In this document: one piece after another, positions 25,508 through 35,799 of the stretch
Position numbering within the stretch: position 1 is the first letter of the stretch
Layout of the letters: each line of letters starts with the position of its first letter
Assembly: GCF_014645555.1 (NCBI RefSeq)
Contig: NZ_BMLY01000001.1
Coordinates: 1 to 64,000, forward strand
Origin: Silvimonas amylolytica
GTDB taxonomy: Bacteria > Pseudomonadota > Gammaproteobacteria > Burkholderiales > Chitinibacteraceae
Length of the DNA: 64,000 nucleotides
Direction of reading: 5' to 3'
Notes under the pieces: generated by a model
The model's input: the letters and a program-made list of their open reading frames with translations, nothing else
Database searches by the model: none
What the model was told of the DNA's origin: nothing
Position numbers and translations under genes: made by a program

Positions 25508-26710
25508 TTAGAAATCCGAACGGAAGCCGGTCAGCACGGTGAAGTCGGTTTGGCCGTTCTTGGCAACCAGCGAGCCAGAGTTGTTCTGGAACGCCAATTG
25601 ATAGCCACCCTTCGCACCGCTGTTCTTCAGACCAACAGCGGAGGTGTACCAGCGGGTTTGCTTGGACAGGTAGTAAACGCTGGACAGGGAGTACTGTTGA
25701 CCTGTCAGGTCGTCAACTGCCAGAACCTTGTTGGCGCGGCTGTACAGAGCTTGCAGTTCAAACTTCGGGCTGAACCAGTAGTTACCGGTAACCAGGTAGT
25801 TGTTCCAGCTCAGCGTGCCGTTGCCCAGACCAGCAATGGTAGCGTTGGTGTCGGTAGAGATGCGTTCCCAACCCAGACCCAGACCCAGACCGAAGTCGAA
25901 GTTGTAGCTGGCAGCCAGTTCGATACCGTCAGTCTTCGCACCGTCGGTCACGTTGTAGGTGGTGACAGGCGGAGTAGCGGTGTTGGTGGTGCCAGTGGTG
26001 TCAGCGGTCGGAACGCCACTCAGCTGAATGAACGAGCGGTTCTTGGCGTACTGGTAAACAGCAGCAGCGTTGAAGCCACCGTAGTTATACAGAGCGCCGA
26101 TGCCGTAGATCGGAGCCGAACCAGCTGCGGTCGGGGAACCATCCAGACCAACGTTGGCGCGAACCTGGAAACCACCCCAAACTGGCGATTCGTATGCCAG
26201 GTTGTCGTTCAGACGGGTTTGCAGTTGACCCCAAGTACCCTTGTTGCCCTTGAAGTCGGTGCTGTCGAGGAAATCGTCGTACAGCGCGGACATCTTCGAA
26301 GCAGTGAAGACGTTCTTGTAGGTGCTGTCGTAGTTACCAGCGCGGAAGGTACCGAAATCAGTGCCGGTGAAACCGATGAAGGTGTTACGGCCGCCCCAGG
26401 TGCCGCCGCCGAAAGCCTTCGGCTTGGTACCGTTCTGGTCAGCAGAAGCCGGTGCAGCACCGATACCAGTTTCAACTTGCCAAATGGTCGCCCAGCCGGC
26501 GTTGTCCCACTTGTCCACGCCCTTGAAACCAATGCGGGAGGAGGAGTCAACGATACGGGTAGCACCAGCGTTCGTCGGGGAAACGCCGTAGTGGTCGCCG
26601 AAGTGATCGTATTCAACGTCAGCACGGATAGAACCGTAGATGGTCACGTCGGCCAGAGCCAACGGGGTAACGAAAGCAGCAGCCAGAGCTGCAACCATGA
26701 TTTTTTTCAT
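25508..26710 (-). CDS. Gram-negative (betaproteobacterial-type) trimeric porin
   Basis: A 400-residue outer-membrane porin. The signal peptide is residues 1-20 (MKKIMVAALAAAFVTPLALA), followed by the family start DVTIYGSIRADVEYD. The rest alternates short aromatic strands and loops (YNYGGFNAAAVYQYAK, LELQALYSRANK-like strands), and the protein ends in TGFRSDF, with the terminal Phe needed for outer-membrane insertion. It forms a passive diffusion channel. A long 5' region (26711-27371) precedes it, with a Pho box at 26922-26939, so phosphate-starvation control is possible. A terminator follows at 25454-25477. Confidence 0.93.
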   Translation of the reverse strand: MKKIMVAALAAAFVTPLALADVTIYGSIRADVEYDHFGDHYGVSPTNAGATRIVDSSSRIGFKGVDKWDNAGWATIWQVETGIGAAPASADQNGTKPKAFGGGTWGGRNTFIGFTGTDFGTFRAGNYDSTYKNVFTASKMSALYDDFLDSTDFKGNKGTWGQLQTRLNDNLAYESPVWGGFQVRANVGLDGSPTAAGSAPIYGIGALYNYGGFNAAAVYQYAKNRSFIQLSGVPTADTTGTTNTATPPVTTYNVTDGAKTDGIELAASYNFDFGLGLGLGWERISTDTNATIAGLGNGTLSWNNYLVTGNYWFSPKFELQALYSRANKVLAVDDLTGQQYSLSSVYYLSKQTRWYTSAVGLKNSGAKGGYQLAFQNNSGSLVAKNGQTDFTVLTGFRSDF

Positions 26711-26921
26711 TTGGACTATCTCCGTTTGCGGATAACAATGCAGAAGCTTGCGCCTCTACAACTTTGAAACCGAGGCTGGCGGAACCAGCGCGAAGCCGAT
26801 TTGCCTTTGCCGGATTACGACGAATGCTTCGTGAGACCCATGGTTTCGTTTTGACTGGGTTGTTCGATCATTCGAATCGAATCGTCTTCTTCTGAAACCG
26901 GCGCCAGTCTAGGACCGTATG

Positions 26922-26939
26922 ATGACAGAAATATGACAT
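26922..26939 (-). promoter_or_regulatory. Pho box (PhoB site) upstream of the porin
   Basis: Read on the minus strand: ATGTCAT-ATTT-CTGTCAT, two 7-bp repeats with a 4-bp spacer, the PhoB half-site format, with only the first base off CTGTCAT. Ten bases downstream lies TAGACT (26906-26911), a fair -10, the geometry expected where PhoB replaces the -35. The porin start is about 210 bp away. Confidence 0.6.
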
Positions 26940-27200
26940 TTATAGGCCTGCAAACGCTTTAAAAAGATAGTGATATTCCAAAAATGGTGTGTTTGCCCCC
27001 AAAATAGGTCGAATATTGGGGATAACCACTAAGAAAAGGTCTGTTTTTTTATCGTTGTTGTTGTGAAAAAACAACTACAAAAAGTAATGATGACACGATG
27101 CAACAGATCAACTGTGCCTAAAAAACCACTTTTCGGTTCCATGTAATTGGCCCTTGCCTAGCGCTAAACCCTTTTCAGCCAGATAAATACATCTTTGTAC

Positions 27201-27235
27201 GAAAAAAATGACCCGGTTTGGCTATTTCGGGTCAT
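27201..27235 (-). terminator. trp operon terminator
   Basis: ATGACCCG (27208-27215) and CGGGTCAT (27228-27235) form a stem with a 12-nt loop; read on the minus strand it is followed by a run of seven T. It lies about 137 bp past the trpC stop. Confidence 0.65.
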
Positions 27236-27371
27236 GTTCTGGTTATTGCCTTGTGGCAGACGAACGTTTAAAAAAAGCTTGCCAGCGGTTGATTTTTTCT
27301 GATTGAAATTTTATGGCCAGATCTTTTTGCAGAAAAACCGGCTAAAAAACCGCGCAATTTAATTTGTTCGT

Positions 27372-28160
27372 TCAGGCAAAAAGTTGTGCCAATGCCACGC
27401 CGGGTTGATCGGCGCGCATAAAGGCTTCGCCAACGAGGAAGGTGTGGACGTTGTGATCACGCATGAGCTTGACGTCGTCTGCCTTGAGAATGCCACTTTC
27501 TGTCACGGCAATGCGGTTGGCGCCAATGCGTGGCAGCAGATCAAGCGTGGTCTGCAGGCTGACTTCAAAAGTACGCAGGTTGCGATTGTTGACGCCCACC
27601 AGCGGGGTGTTCAGTTCCAGCGCCAGATCCAGTTCTTCACCGTTGTGTACTTCCACCAGTACCGCCATGCCCAGCGCGTGGGCAGTGGCTTCCAGGTCTT
27701 TCATCTGCGCCAGTTCAAGTTCGGCTGCGATCAGCAAAATGCAATCGGCGCCCCAGGCACGGGCTTCAAACACCTGGTATTCATCAATCATGAAATCTTT
27801 GCGCAGCGCGGGCAGGGCACATGCGGCACGCGCGGCTTTCAGGTAATCAGCATGACCCTGGAAATACTGCACGTCGGTCAATACTGAAAGGCAGGCCGCG
27901 CCATGTTCTGCATAATTTTCGGCAATCGCCGCAGGTTGGAAATCTGCGCGGATTACGCCCTTGGATGGGCTGGCCTTTTTGACTTCCGCAATCACCCCAG
28001 CCAGACCGGCCGCGTGTTTTGCACGCAATGCGCCCACGAAATCCCGCACATCTTTGCGGGATTCGGCTTCTTCACGAATCGCCGCAAACGGAATGGCTTT
28101 TTTGGCCGCCGCCACTTCTTCAACTTTAGTGGCAATGATTTTTTTCAGAATATCGGACAT
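27372..28160 (-). CDS. trpC: Indole-3-glycerol-phosphate synthase
   Basis: A 262-residue TIM barrel with the conserved [10 protein letters not shown] (catalytic Lys region), [38 protein letters not shown] and [10 protein letters not shown] phosphate-site motifs. It converts carboxyphenylamino-deoxyribulose phosphate to indole-3-glycerol phosphate. Monofunctional: no TrpF domain is fused. It starts 6 bp after trpD ends and is the last gene of the trpE-G-D-C operon; trpF, trpB and trpA are not in the window. Confidence 0.97.
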   Translation of the reverse strand: MSDILKKIIATKVEEVAAAKKAIPFAAIREEAESRKDVRDFVGALRAKHAAGLAGVIAEVKKASPSKGVIRADFQPAAIAENYAEHGAACLSVLTDVQYFQGHADYLKAARAACALPALRKDFMIDEYQVFEARAWGADCILLIAAELELAQMKDLEATAHALGMAVLVEVHNGEELDLALELNTPLVGVNNRNLRTFEVSLQTTLDLLPRIGANRIAVTESGILKADDVKLMRDHNVHTFLVGEAFMRADQPGVALAQLFA

Positions 28161-28166
28161 GTCGGA

Positions 28167-29198
28167 TCAACCTGGAAATTGCTTTGAAAAGCGGATCAGC
28201 TCATCAAGTTTGGCGCGGGCTGCGCCACTGGCAATGATATCGCTGGCAAGTTTAAAGCCTTCTTCCAGGCTGTTTACAACATTGGCTGCGTAAATGGCTG
28301 CGCCAGCATTCAATACAACGATATCCCGGCATGGGCCTGACTGGTTATCGAGGACGCCTTCAACTTTCGCCCGGGATTCTGCAGCATCACCGGCATGCAG
28401 CGCTTTGAGTTCACAGAAGTCAAAACCGTAATCGCGCGGATCAAGGTCGTATTCGGTGATGTTGCCGTCTTTTAATTCGGCAACGCGTGTTTTGTCGCAC
28501 AAGGTGATTTCATCCAGGCCATCTTTGCCATGCACGACGAGCACATGCTTCGAACCCAGTTCCTTGAGAACACGCACCTGAATGCCAACCAGATCAGGGT
28601 GAAAGACGCCCATCAACTGGTGTTCTGCACTCGCAGGATTGGTCAGCGGACCCAGAATGTTGAAAATGGTGCGCACGCCCATTTCCTTGCGCACGGCGGC
28701 GACATGTTTCATCGAACTATGGTGGCTGGGGGCAAACATGAAACCGGCGCCCACATTGTCGATACACGCGGCGACTTGTTCTGGATTCAGGTCAAGACGC
28801 AGGCCCAGTGCTTCCAGTACATCGGCACTACCACTGCTGGACGAGACCGCGCGGTTCCCGTGCTTGGCTACACGCCCGCCGGCCGCCGCCACGACAAACA
28901 TGGCCGTCGTAGAAATATTGAAGGTATGCGCCTTGTCGCCACCGGTGCCCACAATGTCGACCAGGTGTGTGCGGTCTGCCACGTGCACCGGTACGGCAAA
29001 CTCTCGCATCACGGTGGCGGCTGCGGCGATTTCAGAAACGGATTCGACCTTGGTGCGCAGGCCCATCAGCAGGGCTGCAATCTGCACCGCCGGCATCTGG
29101 CCGGTCATGATCTGCCGCATCAGATACAGCATTTCGTCGTAGAACAGTTCGTTCTGGTCAATCAGCCGGTTCAGGGCTTCCTGGACAGAGATAGTCAT
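28167..29198 (-). CDS. trpD: Anthranilate phosphoribosyltransferase
   Basis: A 343-residue protein with the helical N-terminal domain and the PRPP-binding motif [14 protein letters not shown], followed by [21 protein letters not shown] and [36 protein letters not shown], all diagnostic of TrpD. It transfers phosphoribosyl to anthranilate. GAGG lies before the ATG at 29198. The gap to trpG is 60 bp. Not fused to TrpG, unlike enterobacterial TrpGD. Confidence 0.97.
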   Translation of the reverse strand: MTISVQEALNRLIDQNELFYDEMLYLMRQIMTGQMPAVQIAALLMGLRTKVESVSEIAAAATVMREFAVPVHVADRTHLVDIVGTGGDKAHTFNISTTAMFVVAAAGGRVAKHGNRAVSSSSGSADVLEALGLRLDLNPEQVAACIDNVGAGFMFAPSHHSSMKHVAAVRKEMGVRTIFNILGPLTNPASAEHQLMGVFHPDLVGIQVRVLKELGSKHVLVVHGKDGLDEITLCDKTRVAELKDGNITEYDLDPRDYGFDFCELKALHAGDAAESRAKVEGVLDNQSGPCRDIVVLNAGAAIYAANVVNSLEEGFKLASDIIASGAARAKLDELIRFSKQFPG

Positions 29199-29258
29199 GT
29201 TGGGCTTGCCTCAATCAACTCAATATTTATATGAAGTGTGGATGGGTGATCAGGTCGA

Positions 29259-29828
<570 letters not shown>

Positions 29829-29859
29829 GGTGGGTATCTCCGTATTCTGTGCAGGGGTT

Positions 29860-31329
29860 TCAGGCATCAAGACCGCGTTGAACAAGCTCTGCCGCGCGCA
29901 ACACGGCGCGGGCCTTGTTCAGCGTTTCCTGCCACTCGCTCTGCGGTACGGAGTCAGCGACGATACCGGCGCCGGCCTGCATGTACAGCGTTTCGTTCTT
30001 CACCACGGCGGTACGCAGTGCAATGGCCACGTCCATGTCGCCATTAAAACCCAGGTAACCCACCGCGCCGGCATAAACGCCGCGCTTGGAGGGTTCCAGT
30101 TCGTCGATGATTTCCATGGCCCGTACCTTGGGCGCGCCAGATACCGTGCCAGCCGGGAAGGTGGCCTTGAGGACGTCAATGTTCGACAGCCCCGGCTTGA
30201 GTTTGCCTTCCACACTCGAGACAATGTGCATGACGTGGGAGTATTTCTCCACCACCATGCGGTCAAGGACCTTCACGCTGCCAGTTTGCGCCACGCGACC
30301 GGTATCGTTGCGACCCAGATCCATCAGCATGACGTGTTCGGCGATTTCTTTGGGATCGGCCAGCAATTCTTCGGCCAGCGCCTGATCTTCTTCGCGTGTT
30401 TTGCCGCGTGGGCGGGTGCCGGCGATCGGGCGTACGGTGACGGTTTCACCTTCCAGTCTCACGAGAATTTCCGGGGAAGCGCCAACCACGTGCATGTCGC
30501 CAAAGTGATAGAAGAACATATATGGCGACGGGTTCAGCGAACGTAATGCGCGATAAAGGCTGAGCGGCGATTCAGAGAACGGCAATTGCATGCGCTGGGA
30601 CAGCACCACTTGCATGATGTCGCCATCCAGAATGTATTCCTTGGCCTTGCCGATCGCATCCTTGAAGCCGGTTTCGCCAAATTCGGAATTCGGCGTCGTG
30701 ACGTGTTCAGATGGGCCTTGCAAGGGCATCGGTGCAGGCTCACGCAACTTCATGCGCAGGGACCACAGTCGCGCTTCAGCTTTGTCATACGCTTCGGCTT
30801 GGGCCGGGTCTGCGTAGACAACGAGGTAAAGCTTGCCGGAGAGGTTGTCGACCACGGCCAGTTCTTCTGACAGCAGAAGTTGAATGTCTGGTGCACCAAT
30901 CACATCCGGTTTTTTCACTGCAGCCAGTTTGCGCTCAATGAAACGGATCGTCTCATAGCCAAAATAGCCGACCAGACCACCCATAAAGCGCGGCATGTTA
31001 GGCGGGATGGCAGCCTTGTAACGGCTTTGGTAGTCGTGGATAAAATCCAGCGGATTACCGTCGTGCGTTTCAACGACACGGTCATCGTGAATGACTTCGG
31101 TATGTTCGCCATTGACCACAAGGCGAGTACGCGCAGGTAAACCAATGAAGGAATAGCGACCAAAGCGCTCGCCACCGACCACGGATTCCAGCAAATAAGA
31201 ATACGGGCGATTGGCCAGCTTGAGGTAAACAGAAAGCGGCGTGTCCAGGTCGGCAAACAGTTCCAGGACAACGGGGATGCGGTTATAGCCTTGCGCAGCG
31301 AGCGCTGCGAATTGTTCACGCGTCAGCAT
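29860..31329 (-). CDS. trpE: Anthranilate synthase component I
   Basis: A 489-residue chorismate-utilising enzyme. The N-terminal [16 protein letters not shown] contains the LLES tryptophan feedback-inhibition element. The C-terminal catalytic region shows [33 protein letters not shown] and [18 protein letters not shown]. It makes anthranilate from chorismate with TrpG. The Shine-Dalgarno GGAG (31335-31338 on the minus strand) lies before the ATG at 31329. This site is complementary to part of the leader peptide gene at 31384-31437, suggesting translational control. Confidence 0.97.
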   Translation of the reverse strand: MLTREQFAALAAQGYNRIPVVLELFADLDTPLSVYLKLANRPYSYLLESVVGGERFGRYSFIGLPARTRLVVNGEHTEVIHDDRVVETHDGNPLDFIHDYQSRYKAAIPPNMPRFMGGLVGYFGYETIRFIERKLAAVKKPDVIGAPDIQLLLSEELAVVDNLSGKLYLVVYADPAQAEAYDKAEARLWSLRMKLREPAPMPLQGPSEHVTTPNSEFGETGFKDAIGKAKEYILDGDIMQVVLSQRMQLPFSESPLSLYRALRSLNPSPYMFFYHFGDMHVVGASPEILVRLEGETVTVRPIAGTRPRGKTREEDQALAEELLADPKEIAEHVMLMDLGRNDTGRVAQTGSVKVLDRMVVEKYSHVMHIVSSVEGKLKPGLSNIDVLKATFPAGTVSGAPKVRAMEIIDELEPSKRGVYAGAVGYLGFNGDMDVAIALRTAVVKNETLYMQAGAGIVADSVPQSEWQETLNKARAVLRAAELVQRGLDA

Positions 31330-31333
31330 GATT

Positions 31334-31427
31334 ACTCCGAACGAAGGATGGTTTGAGACAATGCGAGGGGCTTGCGGCCGGAATCAGCAGCTACGCCATC
31401 GCCATTCAAGCCAGATTTCGTTGGAGT
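31334..31427 (-). promoter_or_regulatory. Candidate translational attenuator: leader pairs with the trpE Shine-Dalgarno
   Basis: On the minus-strand RNA, ACUCCAACGAA (31427 down to 31417, codons 4-7 of the leader peptide) is complementary to UUCGUUCGGAGU (31345 down to 31334), giving 11 base pairs with one bulged C. The second arm covers GGAG, the trpE ribosome binding site. The three Trp codons lie just 3' of the first arm, so a ribosome stalled there would cover it and free the trpE start. I see no U-run terminator in the leader, which argues for a translational rather than classical transcriptional attenuator. Confidence 0.6.
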
Positions 31428-31437
31428 GGAATGCCAT
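31384..31437 (-). CDS. trpL: trp leader peptide (17 residues, three Trp)
   Basis: A short frame 54 bp upstream of trpE encodes MAFHSNEIWLEWRWRSC. Trp is at positions 9, 12 and 14, which is 3 of 17 residues, far above the usual frequency of this rare amino acid. An in-frame TGA lies seven codons upstream with no other start codon between, so the ATG at 31437 is the only start. A Shine-Dalgarno is not obvious, the main weakness. The position directly before trpE and the Trp-codon cluster fit a tryptophan-sensing leader. Confidence 0.6.
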   Translation of the reverse strand: MAFHSNEIWLEWRWRSC

Positions 31438-31578
31438 TTGAGATTGTGGTCTGCGTCAACAATGAAAGGGAATTTCGGGAATTATCTTGCCGGACTCGCT
31501 TGCATTGGTCAACCGGCAGATTTGTGACAGGTGTCGCGCAACCGTGCCCTGCAGGCTGTTCTGATCCGGCAGGCAAGA

Positions 31579-31608
31579 AAAAATCCGGCCAGAAGTAGCC
31601 GGATTTTT
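31579..31608 (-). terminator. mltA terminator
   Basis: AAAAATCCGGC (31579-31589) and GCCGGATTTTT (31598-31608) form an 11-bp stem with an 8-nt loop, with T runs in both directions. It lies 21 bp past the mltA stop and insulates the trp operon. Confidence 0.8.
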
Positions 31609-31628
31609 CAATGATGACAAAGGCTTGA

Positions 31629-32846
31629 TCAGGGCGCATTGCCGGGCAGCGCTACGCCCTTGGGCCACAGGAGCCAGAGGCGCCCTTGTTGTTTTGTGCG
31701 CCCGGCCAGTTCGCCCGCCACATCGCCAGTGCCCCAATAGAGGTCGGCGCGGACCGTACCGGCAATTGCGCCGCCGGTATCTTGTGCTGCCAGTGGCCGA
31801 TTCAGCGCTTGCTGGTTATCTGGCCGGGTTGACGATAGCCAGAGCATGCTGCCAAGCGGTACCGCCCGAGGGTCGATGGCCGCGCTGTATTCAGCGGTCA
31901 GTGGCACGCCCAGCGCCCCCTGCGGGCCTTCACTGGACGTTGGCAGCGTGCGGAAAAACACATAACTGGGATTGCTGGCGAGTAATTCTGGAATGCGCTG
32001 AGGATTGGCTGTGGCCCAGCTACGGATAGCCTGCATGCTCACTTCGCCTGATTTTAACTGCCCTTGTTCAATCAGCCAGCGACCAATGGGCTTATAGGGC
32101 CGCCCGTTCTGGTCGGCGTACGCAATACGCAGTTGGCTGCCGTCTGGCAAACGCACCCGCCCGGAACCCTGGATTTGCATGAACTGCAGATCCATCGGGT
32201 CTTGCAGCCAGGCCAATATCGGGGCGGTGACCCCTTTCTCGCCAATCGCGGCGGCGTCCGGGTAGGGCACCAATTTACGGCCGACCACTTTACCGCGCAC
32301 GCGTTTGCCTTTGAGTTCAGGGTAGATGTCGTCCAGCGCGACGATGATGAGATCGTCCGGCACGCCATATACCGGAACGGTTGCCGTAGAAGTCTTGCTT
32401 TGGCTACCGTTGTAGATGGGTTCGTAGTAACCGGTGATCAGACCATTCTGGCTGCCATCCGGATTCTGCAGCGCCCATGGCTGCAGGCGGCTTTGCAGAA
32501 AGCTGCGGATGCTGCCTGCATCTTGCGGCACTTGTGCTGCGTCGGCGCAGACCTGGGACCAGGTCGCGTTACGACTCAGTTTCGCGCAGCCAGCACGCCA
32601 GGCGTTGAAGCCACCCAGGACATCGGTGTCACTGGTGTTGGGCAGATCACCCCATTGGGCGGCCTGGTATTTGACAACGGCAGGGGCGGAAGCGGTGGGT
32701 GTCTTGCCCGGTTGCGGTTGCTGTACGGGCGGCGTGGTACAAGCGGCCAATAGCACACCCAGGGTAAGGGTGGCCAACAACGCCGCGTTGCGGGCGGTCA
32801 AGCTTGAGAGGGTGCGGCTTGCGCCTGCAATGCACGGTTGCGTCAT
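31629..32846 (-). CDS. mltA: Membrane-bound lytic murein transglycosylase A
   Basis: A 405-residue lipoprotein. The signal ends in the lipobox LLAAC (Cys near residue 37). The mature part holds the MltA domain (GLITGYYEPIYNGSQ, FMQIQGSGRVRLPDG) and the C-terminal 3D domain (AIDPRAVPLGSMLWL, AAQDTGGAIAGTVRADLYWGTG, containing the catalytic Asp region). It cleaves peptidoglycan glycan strands, producing anhydromuropeptides, at the outer membrane. GGAGG precedes the ATG at 32846. This ATG overlaps the stop of the PhaM-like gene (ATGA), so the pair is translationally coupled. Confidence 0.93.
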   Translation of the reverse strand: MTQPCIAGASRTLSSLTARNAALLATLTLGVLLAACTTPPVQQPQPGKTPTASAPAVVKYQAAQWGDLPNTSDTDVLGGFNAWRAGCAKLSRNATWSQVCADAAQVPQDAGSIRSFLQSRLQPWALQNPDGSQNGLITGYYEPIYNGSQSKTSTATVPVYGVPDDLIIVALDDIYPELKGKRVRGKVVGRKLVPYPDAAAIGEKGVTAPILAWLQDPMDLQFMQIQGSGRVRLPDGSQLRIAYADQNGRPYKPIGRWLIEQGQLKSGEVSMQAIRSWATANPQRIPELLASNPSYVFFRTLPTSSEGPQGALGVPLTAEYSAAIDPRAVPLGSMLWLSSTRPDNQQALNRPLAAQDTGGAIAGTVRADLYWGTGDVAGELAGRTKQQGRLWLLWPKGVALPGNAP

Positions 32847-33121
32847 CCGCCGTGGCCTCCTTCGGGCATGTGGGGGTCGAGCCCCTGGCGCAGGGCGGCA
32901 AGGCCGGCTTTCTGCAATTCCAGAGTCTTTTCGGTCATCTGCAGCAGGTTGACCTGCATGGTCAGCCATTGTTCGACGGTTTTGAGTTCGGCCAGTTTGC
33001 GGTCGATCTCGTCTTCGGTCAGCGGCGGCATGAATGGATTGGGCGCACCGGTAGCTGTGTTCTTCCACATCTGTGCAAAAAAACCGAATGGATCGCCCGG
33101 GTTAAATCCGTGCTCACTCAT
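32843..33121 (-). CDS. PhaM-like PHA-granule regulatory protein (short)
   Basis: A 92-residue protein matching the conserved N-terminal domain of PhaM: DPFGFFAQMWKN, then PPLTEDEIDRKLAELKTVEQWLTMQVNLLQMT and LELQKAGLAAL. PhaM activates PHA synthase and links PHA granules to the nucleoid. This copy lacks the long Lys/Ala-rich DNA-binding tail of the Ralstonia protein, so nucleoid attachment is doubtful. An excellent AGGAGG lies before the ATG at 33121. It is coupled to mltA by ATGA. The phasin gene at 39782 also fits PHA storage. Confidence 0.8.
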   Translation of the reverse strand: MSEHGFNPGDPFGFFAQMWKNTATGAPNPFMPPLTEDEIDRKLAELKTVEQWLTMQVNLLQMTEKTLELQKAGLAALRQGLDPHMPEGGHGG

Positions 33122-33185
33122 TTTGCCTTCCTCCTGTGTGATCGCCAGCCGCAACGGGCTGCGCTTATATGGTGGTGCAAAACAA

Positions 33186-33217
33186 AACCGGAACCCGCCT
33201 TGTGACGGATTCCGGTT
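33186..33217 (-). terminator. Probable maeB terminator
   Basis: AACCGGAA (33186-33193) pairs with TTCCGGTT (33210-33217); on the minus strand the stem is followed by TTTTGTTTTG. It lies 56 bp past the maeB stop. Confidence 0.55.
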
Positions 33218-33272
33218 CATTGTGGCAAGCACCGCGCCCTGACGCCAGTATTGGCGTCATTCAAACGCGTGT

Positions 33273-35570
33273 TTATTGCGCCAGCAGGTTCAGTTCGTTC
33301 TCATGCGTTGCTGCTTCGACTGAGGCCAGTGCGGTCATGTTCACTACCCGGCGTACAGATGCCGTTGGCGTAAGGATATGCGCGGTGGCCGGAATGCCCA
33401 GCAGGATCGGGCCCACGGTCAGACCATCGCCCGCTGTCATCTTCAACAAATTGAAGGAGATATTGGCGGCATCCAGGTTTGGCATGATCAGCAGGTTGGC
33501 GTCGCCCTTGAGTGTGGAGTGCGGGAAGACACGCTGGCGGATTTCGGCAGAAATGGCGGCATCGCCATGCATTTCCCCGTCGATTTCCAGATCCGGCGCA
33601 CGTTCACGCACAAGCCGCAGTGTTTCCTGCATCTTGCGGGCCGATGGGCTGTCGGACGTACCAAAGCTGGAGTGCGACAGCAACGCCACTTTGGGTGCGA
33701 TGCCGAAGTTACGCACAGCCTCGGCAGCCATCAGCGTGATATCGGCCAGTTGCTCGGCAGTCGGGTCCTGATTGACGTAGGTATCCGCAATGAAAATGTT
33801 GCCGGTGGGCAGCAGCAACGCATTCATGGCGCCCGTGGTGGCACTGCCTTGCTTGGGGCAGAGCACGTTGGTTACGTAGTAGTGGTGCTGATGATAACGA
33901 CCGGTCAAACCGCAAATCATGGCATCCGCTTCACCGCGCTTGACCATCAGCGCACCAATCAGCGTCGGCTTGCCACGCACTTCCAGTTGCGCCTGTTCTT
34001 CCGAGACACCCTTGCGCATCATCAGGCTGTGATAGAGCGTCCAGTATTCACGGTAACGGGGGTCGTGTTCCGGGTTGCACACTTCAAAATCCACGCCTTG
34101 CTGCAAACGCAAACCGAGTTGCTCGATGCGCTTGAGAATGATTTTGGGGCGCCCGATCAGGATCGGCACACACAATTTCATATCCACAGCTTCTTGCACG
34201 GCGTGCAGTACGCGCTGGTCTTCACCCTCGCAATACACCACACGTTCCTGCTTCTTGCGTGCGGCAGAGAATACCGGGCGCATGAAGAGGTTGGACTTGT
34301 ACACAAACTGGGTCAGGTCTTCGACATACGCGTGCATGTCGGCAATCGGCCGTTCCGCCACACCGGTATCCATCGCGGCTTGCGCTACGGCTGGTGCAAT
34401 CTTGATGATCAGGCGCGGATCAAAGGGTTTCGGGATCAGGTATTCCGGGCCAAATTTCAAGCTTTGGCCGCTATAGGCATCGGCCACGACGTCGGACTGC
34501 TCGGCGTGTGCCAGGTCGGCAATAGCGGTCACCGCTGCGCGCTTCATTTCTTCGTTGATGGTGGTGGCGCCGACATCCAGCGCACCGCGGAAGATAAAGG
34601 GGAAGCACAGTACGTTGTTGACTTGATTGGGGTAGTCAGAACGGCCGGTACAGACAATGGCGTCCGGGCGCACGGCTTTGGCGGCCGGCGACGAGATCTC
34701 CGGGTCCGGATTGGCCAGTGCCAGGATCAGCGGCTTGTCTGCCATGCGTTTGACCATTTCTTGCGTCACGACGCCAGGGCCCGACAAGCCCAGGAAAATG
34801 TCAGCGTCCGTGATCGCATCACTGACGGTGCGGGCGTCAGTGTCGCGCACGTAACGGGCTTTGGTCTCATCCAGACGCTCGTCGCGGCCAGCGTAGATCA
34901 CGCCTTTGGAATCACAGACCAGCACGTTTTCGCGCTTCAGGCCCATGCCGACCAGCAAGTCCAGGCAGGCAATGGCCGCTGCGCCCGCGCCAGAACATAC
35001 CAGTTTGACTTCTTCAATCTTCTTGCCCACATAGCGCAGGCCGTTCTTTACGGCGGCGCCGGTGATGATGGCTGTACCGTGCTGGTCATCGTGAAAAACC
35101 GGGATGTTCATGCGTTCGCGCAGTTTGCGCTCAACAATGAAGCACTCTGGGGCTTTGATGTCTTCCAGGTTAATGCCGCCGAATGTGGGCTCGAGCGAGG
35201 CAATAATGTCGACCAGTTTGTCAGGGTCGTTTTCAGCAACTTCGATATCGAAGACGTCAATCCCGGCGAACTTCTTGAACAGCACGCCTTTGCCTTCCAT
35301 CACGGGCTTGCCAGCCAGCGGCCCGATATTGCCCAGGCCAAGTACGGCTGTCCCGTTGGAAATCACCGCGACCAGATTCCCGCGTGCAGTCATGTTGCGG
35401 GCTTCTGCCGGGTCTTCCACGATGGCCATACATGCAGAAGCCACGCCTGGGGAATAAGCCAATGCCAGATCACGCTGGCTGGCCAGCGCTTTGGTCGGAA
35501 CCACCTGAATCTTGCCGGGGCGGGGAAAACGATGATAATCCAGCGCCTTATTCTTCAGTTCATCATCCAT
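33273..35570 (-). CDS. maeB: NADP-dependent malic enzyme with C-terminal phosphotransacetylase-like domain
   Basis: The 765-residue protein is the MaeB type. The malic enzyme domain (residues ~1-430) shows [59 protein letters not shown] and the nucleotide site [10 protein letters not shown]. The C-terminal ~320 residues form a phosphotransacetylase-like domain ([28 protein letters not shown]) thought to be regulatory. It converts malate to pyruvate and CO2, giving NADPH. GGAG lies before the ATG at 35570. A long open frame on the opposite strand is a codon-bias shadow. Confidence 0.96.
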   Translation of the reverse strand: MDDELKNKALDYHRFPRPGKIQVVPTKALASQRDLALAYSPGVASACMAIVEDPAEARNMTARGNLVAVISNGTAVLGLGNIGPLAGKPVMEGKGVLFKKFAGIDVFDIEVAENDPDKLVDIIASLEPTFGGINLEDIKAPECFIVERKLRERMNIPVFHDDQHGTAIITGAAVKNGLRYVGKKIEEVKLVCSGAGAAAIACLDLLVGMGLKRENVLVCDSKGVIYAGRDERLDETKARYVRDTDARTVSDAITDADIFLGLSGPGVVTQEMVKRMADKPLILALANPDPEISSPAAKAVRPDAIVCTGRSDYPNQVNNVLCFPFIFRGALDVGATTINEEMKRAAVTAIADLAHAEQSDVVADAYSGQSLKFGPEYLIPKPFDPRLIIKIAPAVAQAAMDTGVAERPIADMHAYVEDLTQFVYKSNLFMRPVFSAARKKQERVVYCEGEDQRVLHAVQEAVDMKLCVPILIGRPKIILKRIEQLGLRLQQGVDFEVCNPEHDPRYREYWTLYHSLMMRKGVSEEQAQLEVRGKPTLIGALMVKRGEADAMICGLTGRYHQHHYYVTNVLCPKQGSATTGAMNALLLPTGNIFIADTYVNQDPTAEQLADITLMAAEAVRNFGIAPKVALLSHSSFGTSDSPSARKMQETLRLVRERAPDLEIDGEMHGDAAISAEIRQRVFPHSTLKGDANLLIMPNLDAANISFNLLKMTAGDGLTVGPILLGIPATAHILTPTASVRRVVNMTALASVEAATHENELNLLAQ

Positions 35571-35763
35571 GTAGAACTCCGATACCTTTGACTTTGTAGT
35601 GATTGAGTTTTGTTGATTTGTGCAAGCGCAATATTTTTACCGGTTCCCTGTGATGCTCCGCGCCTCTTCTCCTGAAAACAAGTCAGGGTTTTGCCGAATA
35701 GGGAAAGCGTGCTGGTGCATTGTGGCGGAACCTGTTCCGTGCCTTTTTTCAGGTGGCAAAAAC

Positions 35764-35790
35764 AAACAAGGGGCCGCTGGCCCCTTGTTT
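35764..35790 (-). terminator. dnaE terminator
   Basis: AAACAAGGGGCC pairs with GGCCCCTTGTTT around GCT, a perfect 12-bp stem with A/T-rich ends, 10 bp past the dnaE stop. Confidence 0.8.
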
Positions 35791-35799
35791 AAAACACGC

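Larger units (their letters stand above)
26711..27371. other. AT-rich 660-bp intergenic region upstream of the porin
   Basis: No credible coding frame. It holds the porin promoter region (Pho box at 26922-26939 with a possible -10 at 26906-26911) and the trp operon terminator at 27201-27235. The part from about 26940 to 27200 is very AT-rich with several A/T runs and nothing else I can name. A small RNA cannot be excluded. Confidence 0.55.

Noticed and set aside
25550-26767. 405-codon open frame antisense to the porin
   Set aside because: The porin has a signal peptide, strands and terminal Phe on the opposite strand. The antisense product is Val/Gly/Thr-rich with no recognisable features.
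31330-31400. Classical transcriptional attenuator terminator before trpE
   Set aside because: No GC stem followed by a T run was found between the leader peptide and trpE on the coding strand. A translational mechanism fits the sequence better.
33378-35591. 737-codon open frame on the + strand, antisense to maeB
   Set aside because: It is fully covered by the unmistakable malic enzyme gene on the other strand, its product is rich in His/Arg/Gly without any domain, and such frames are typical antisense effects of codon bias.
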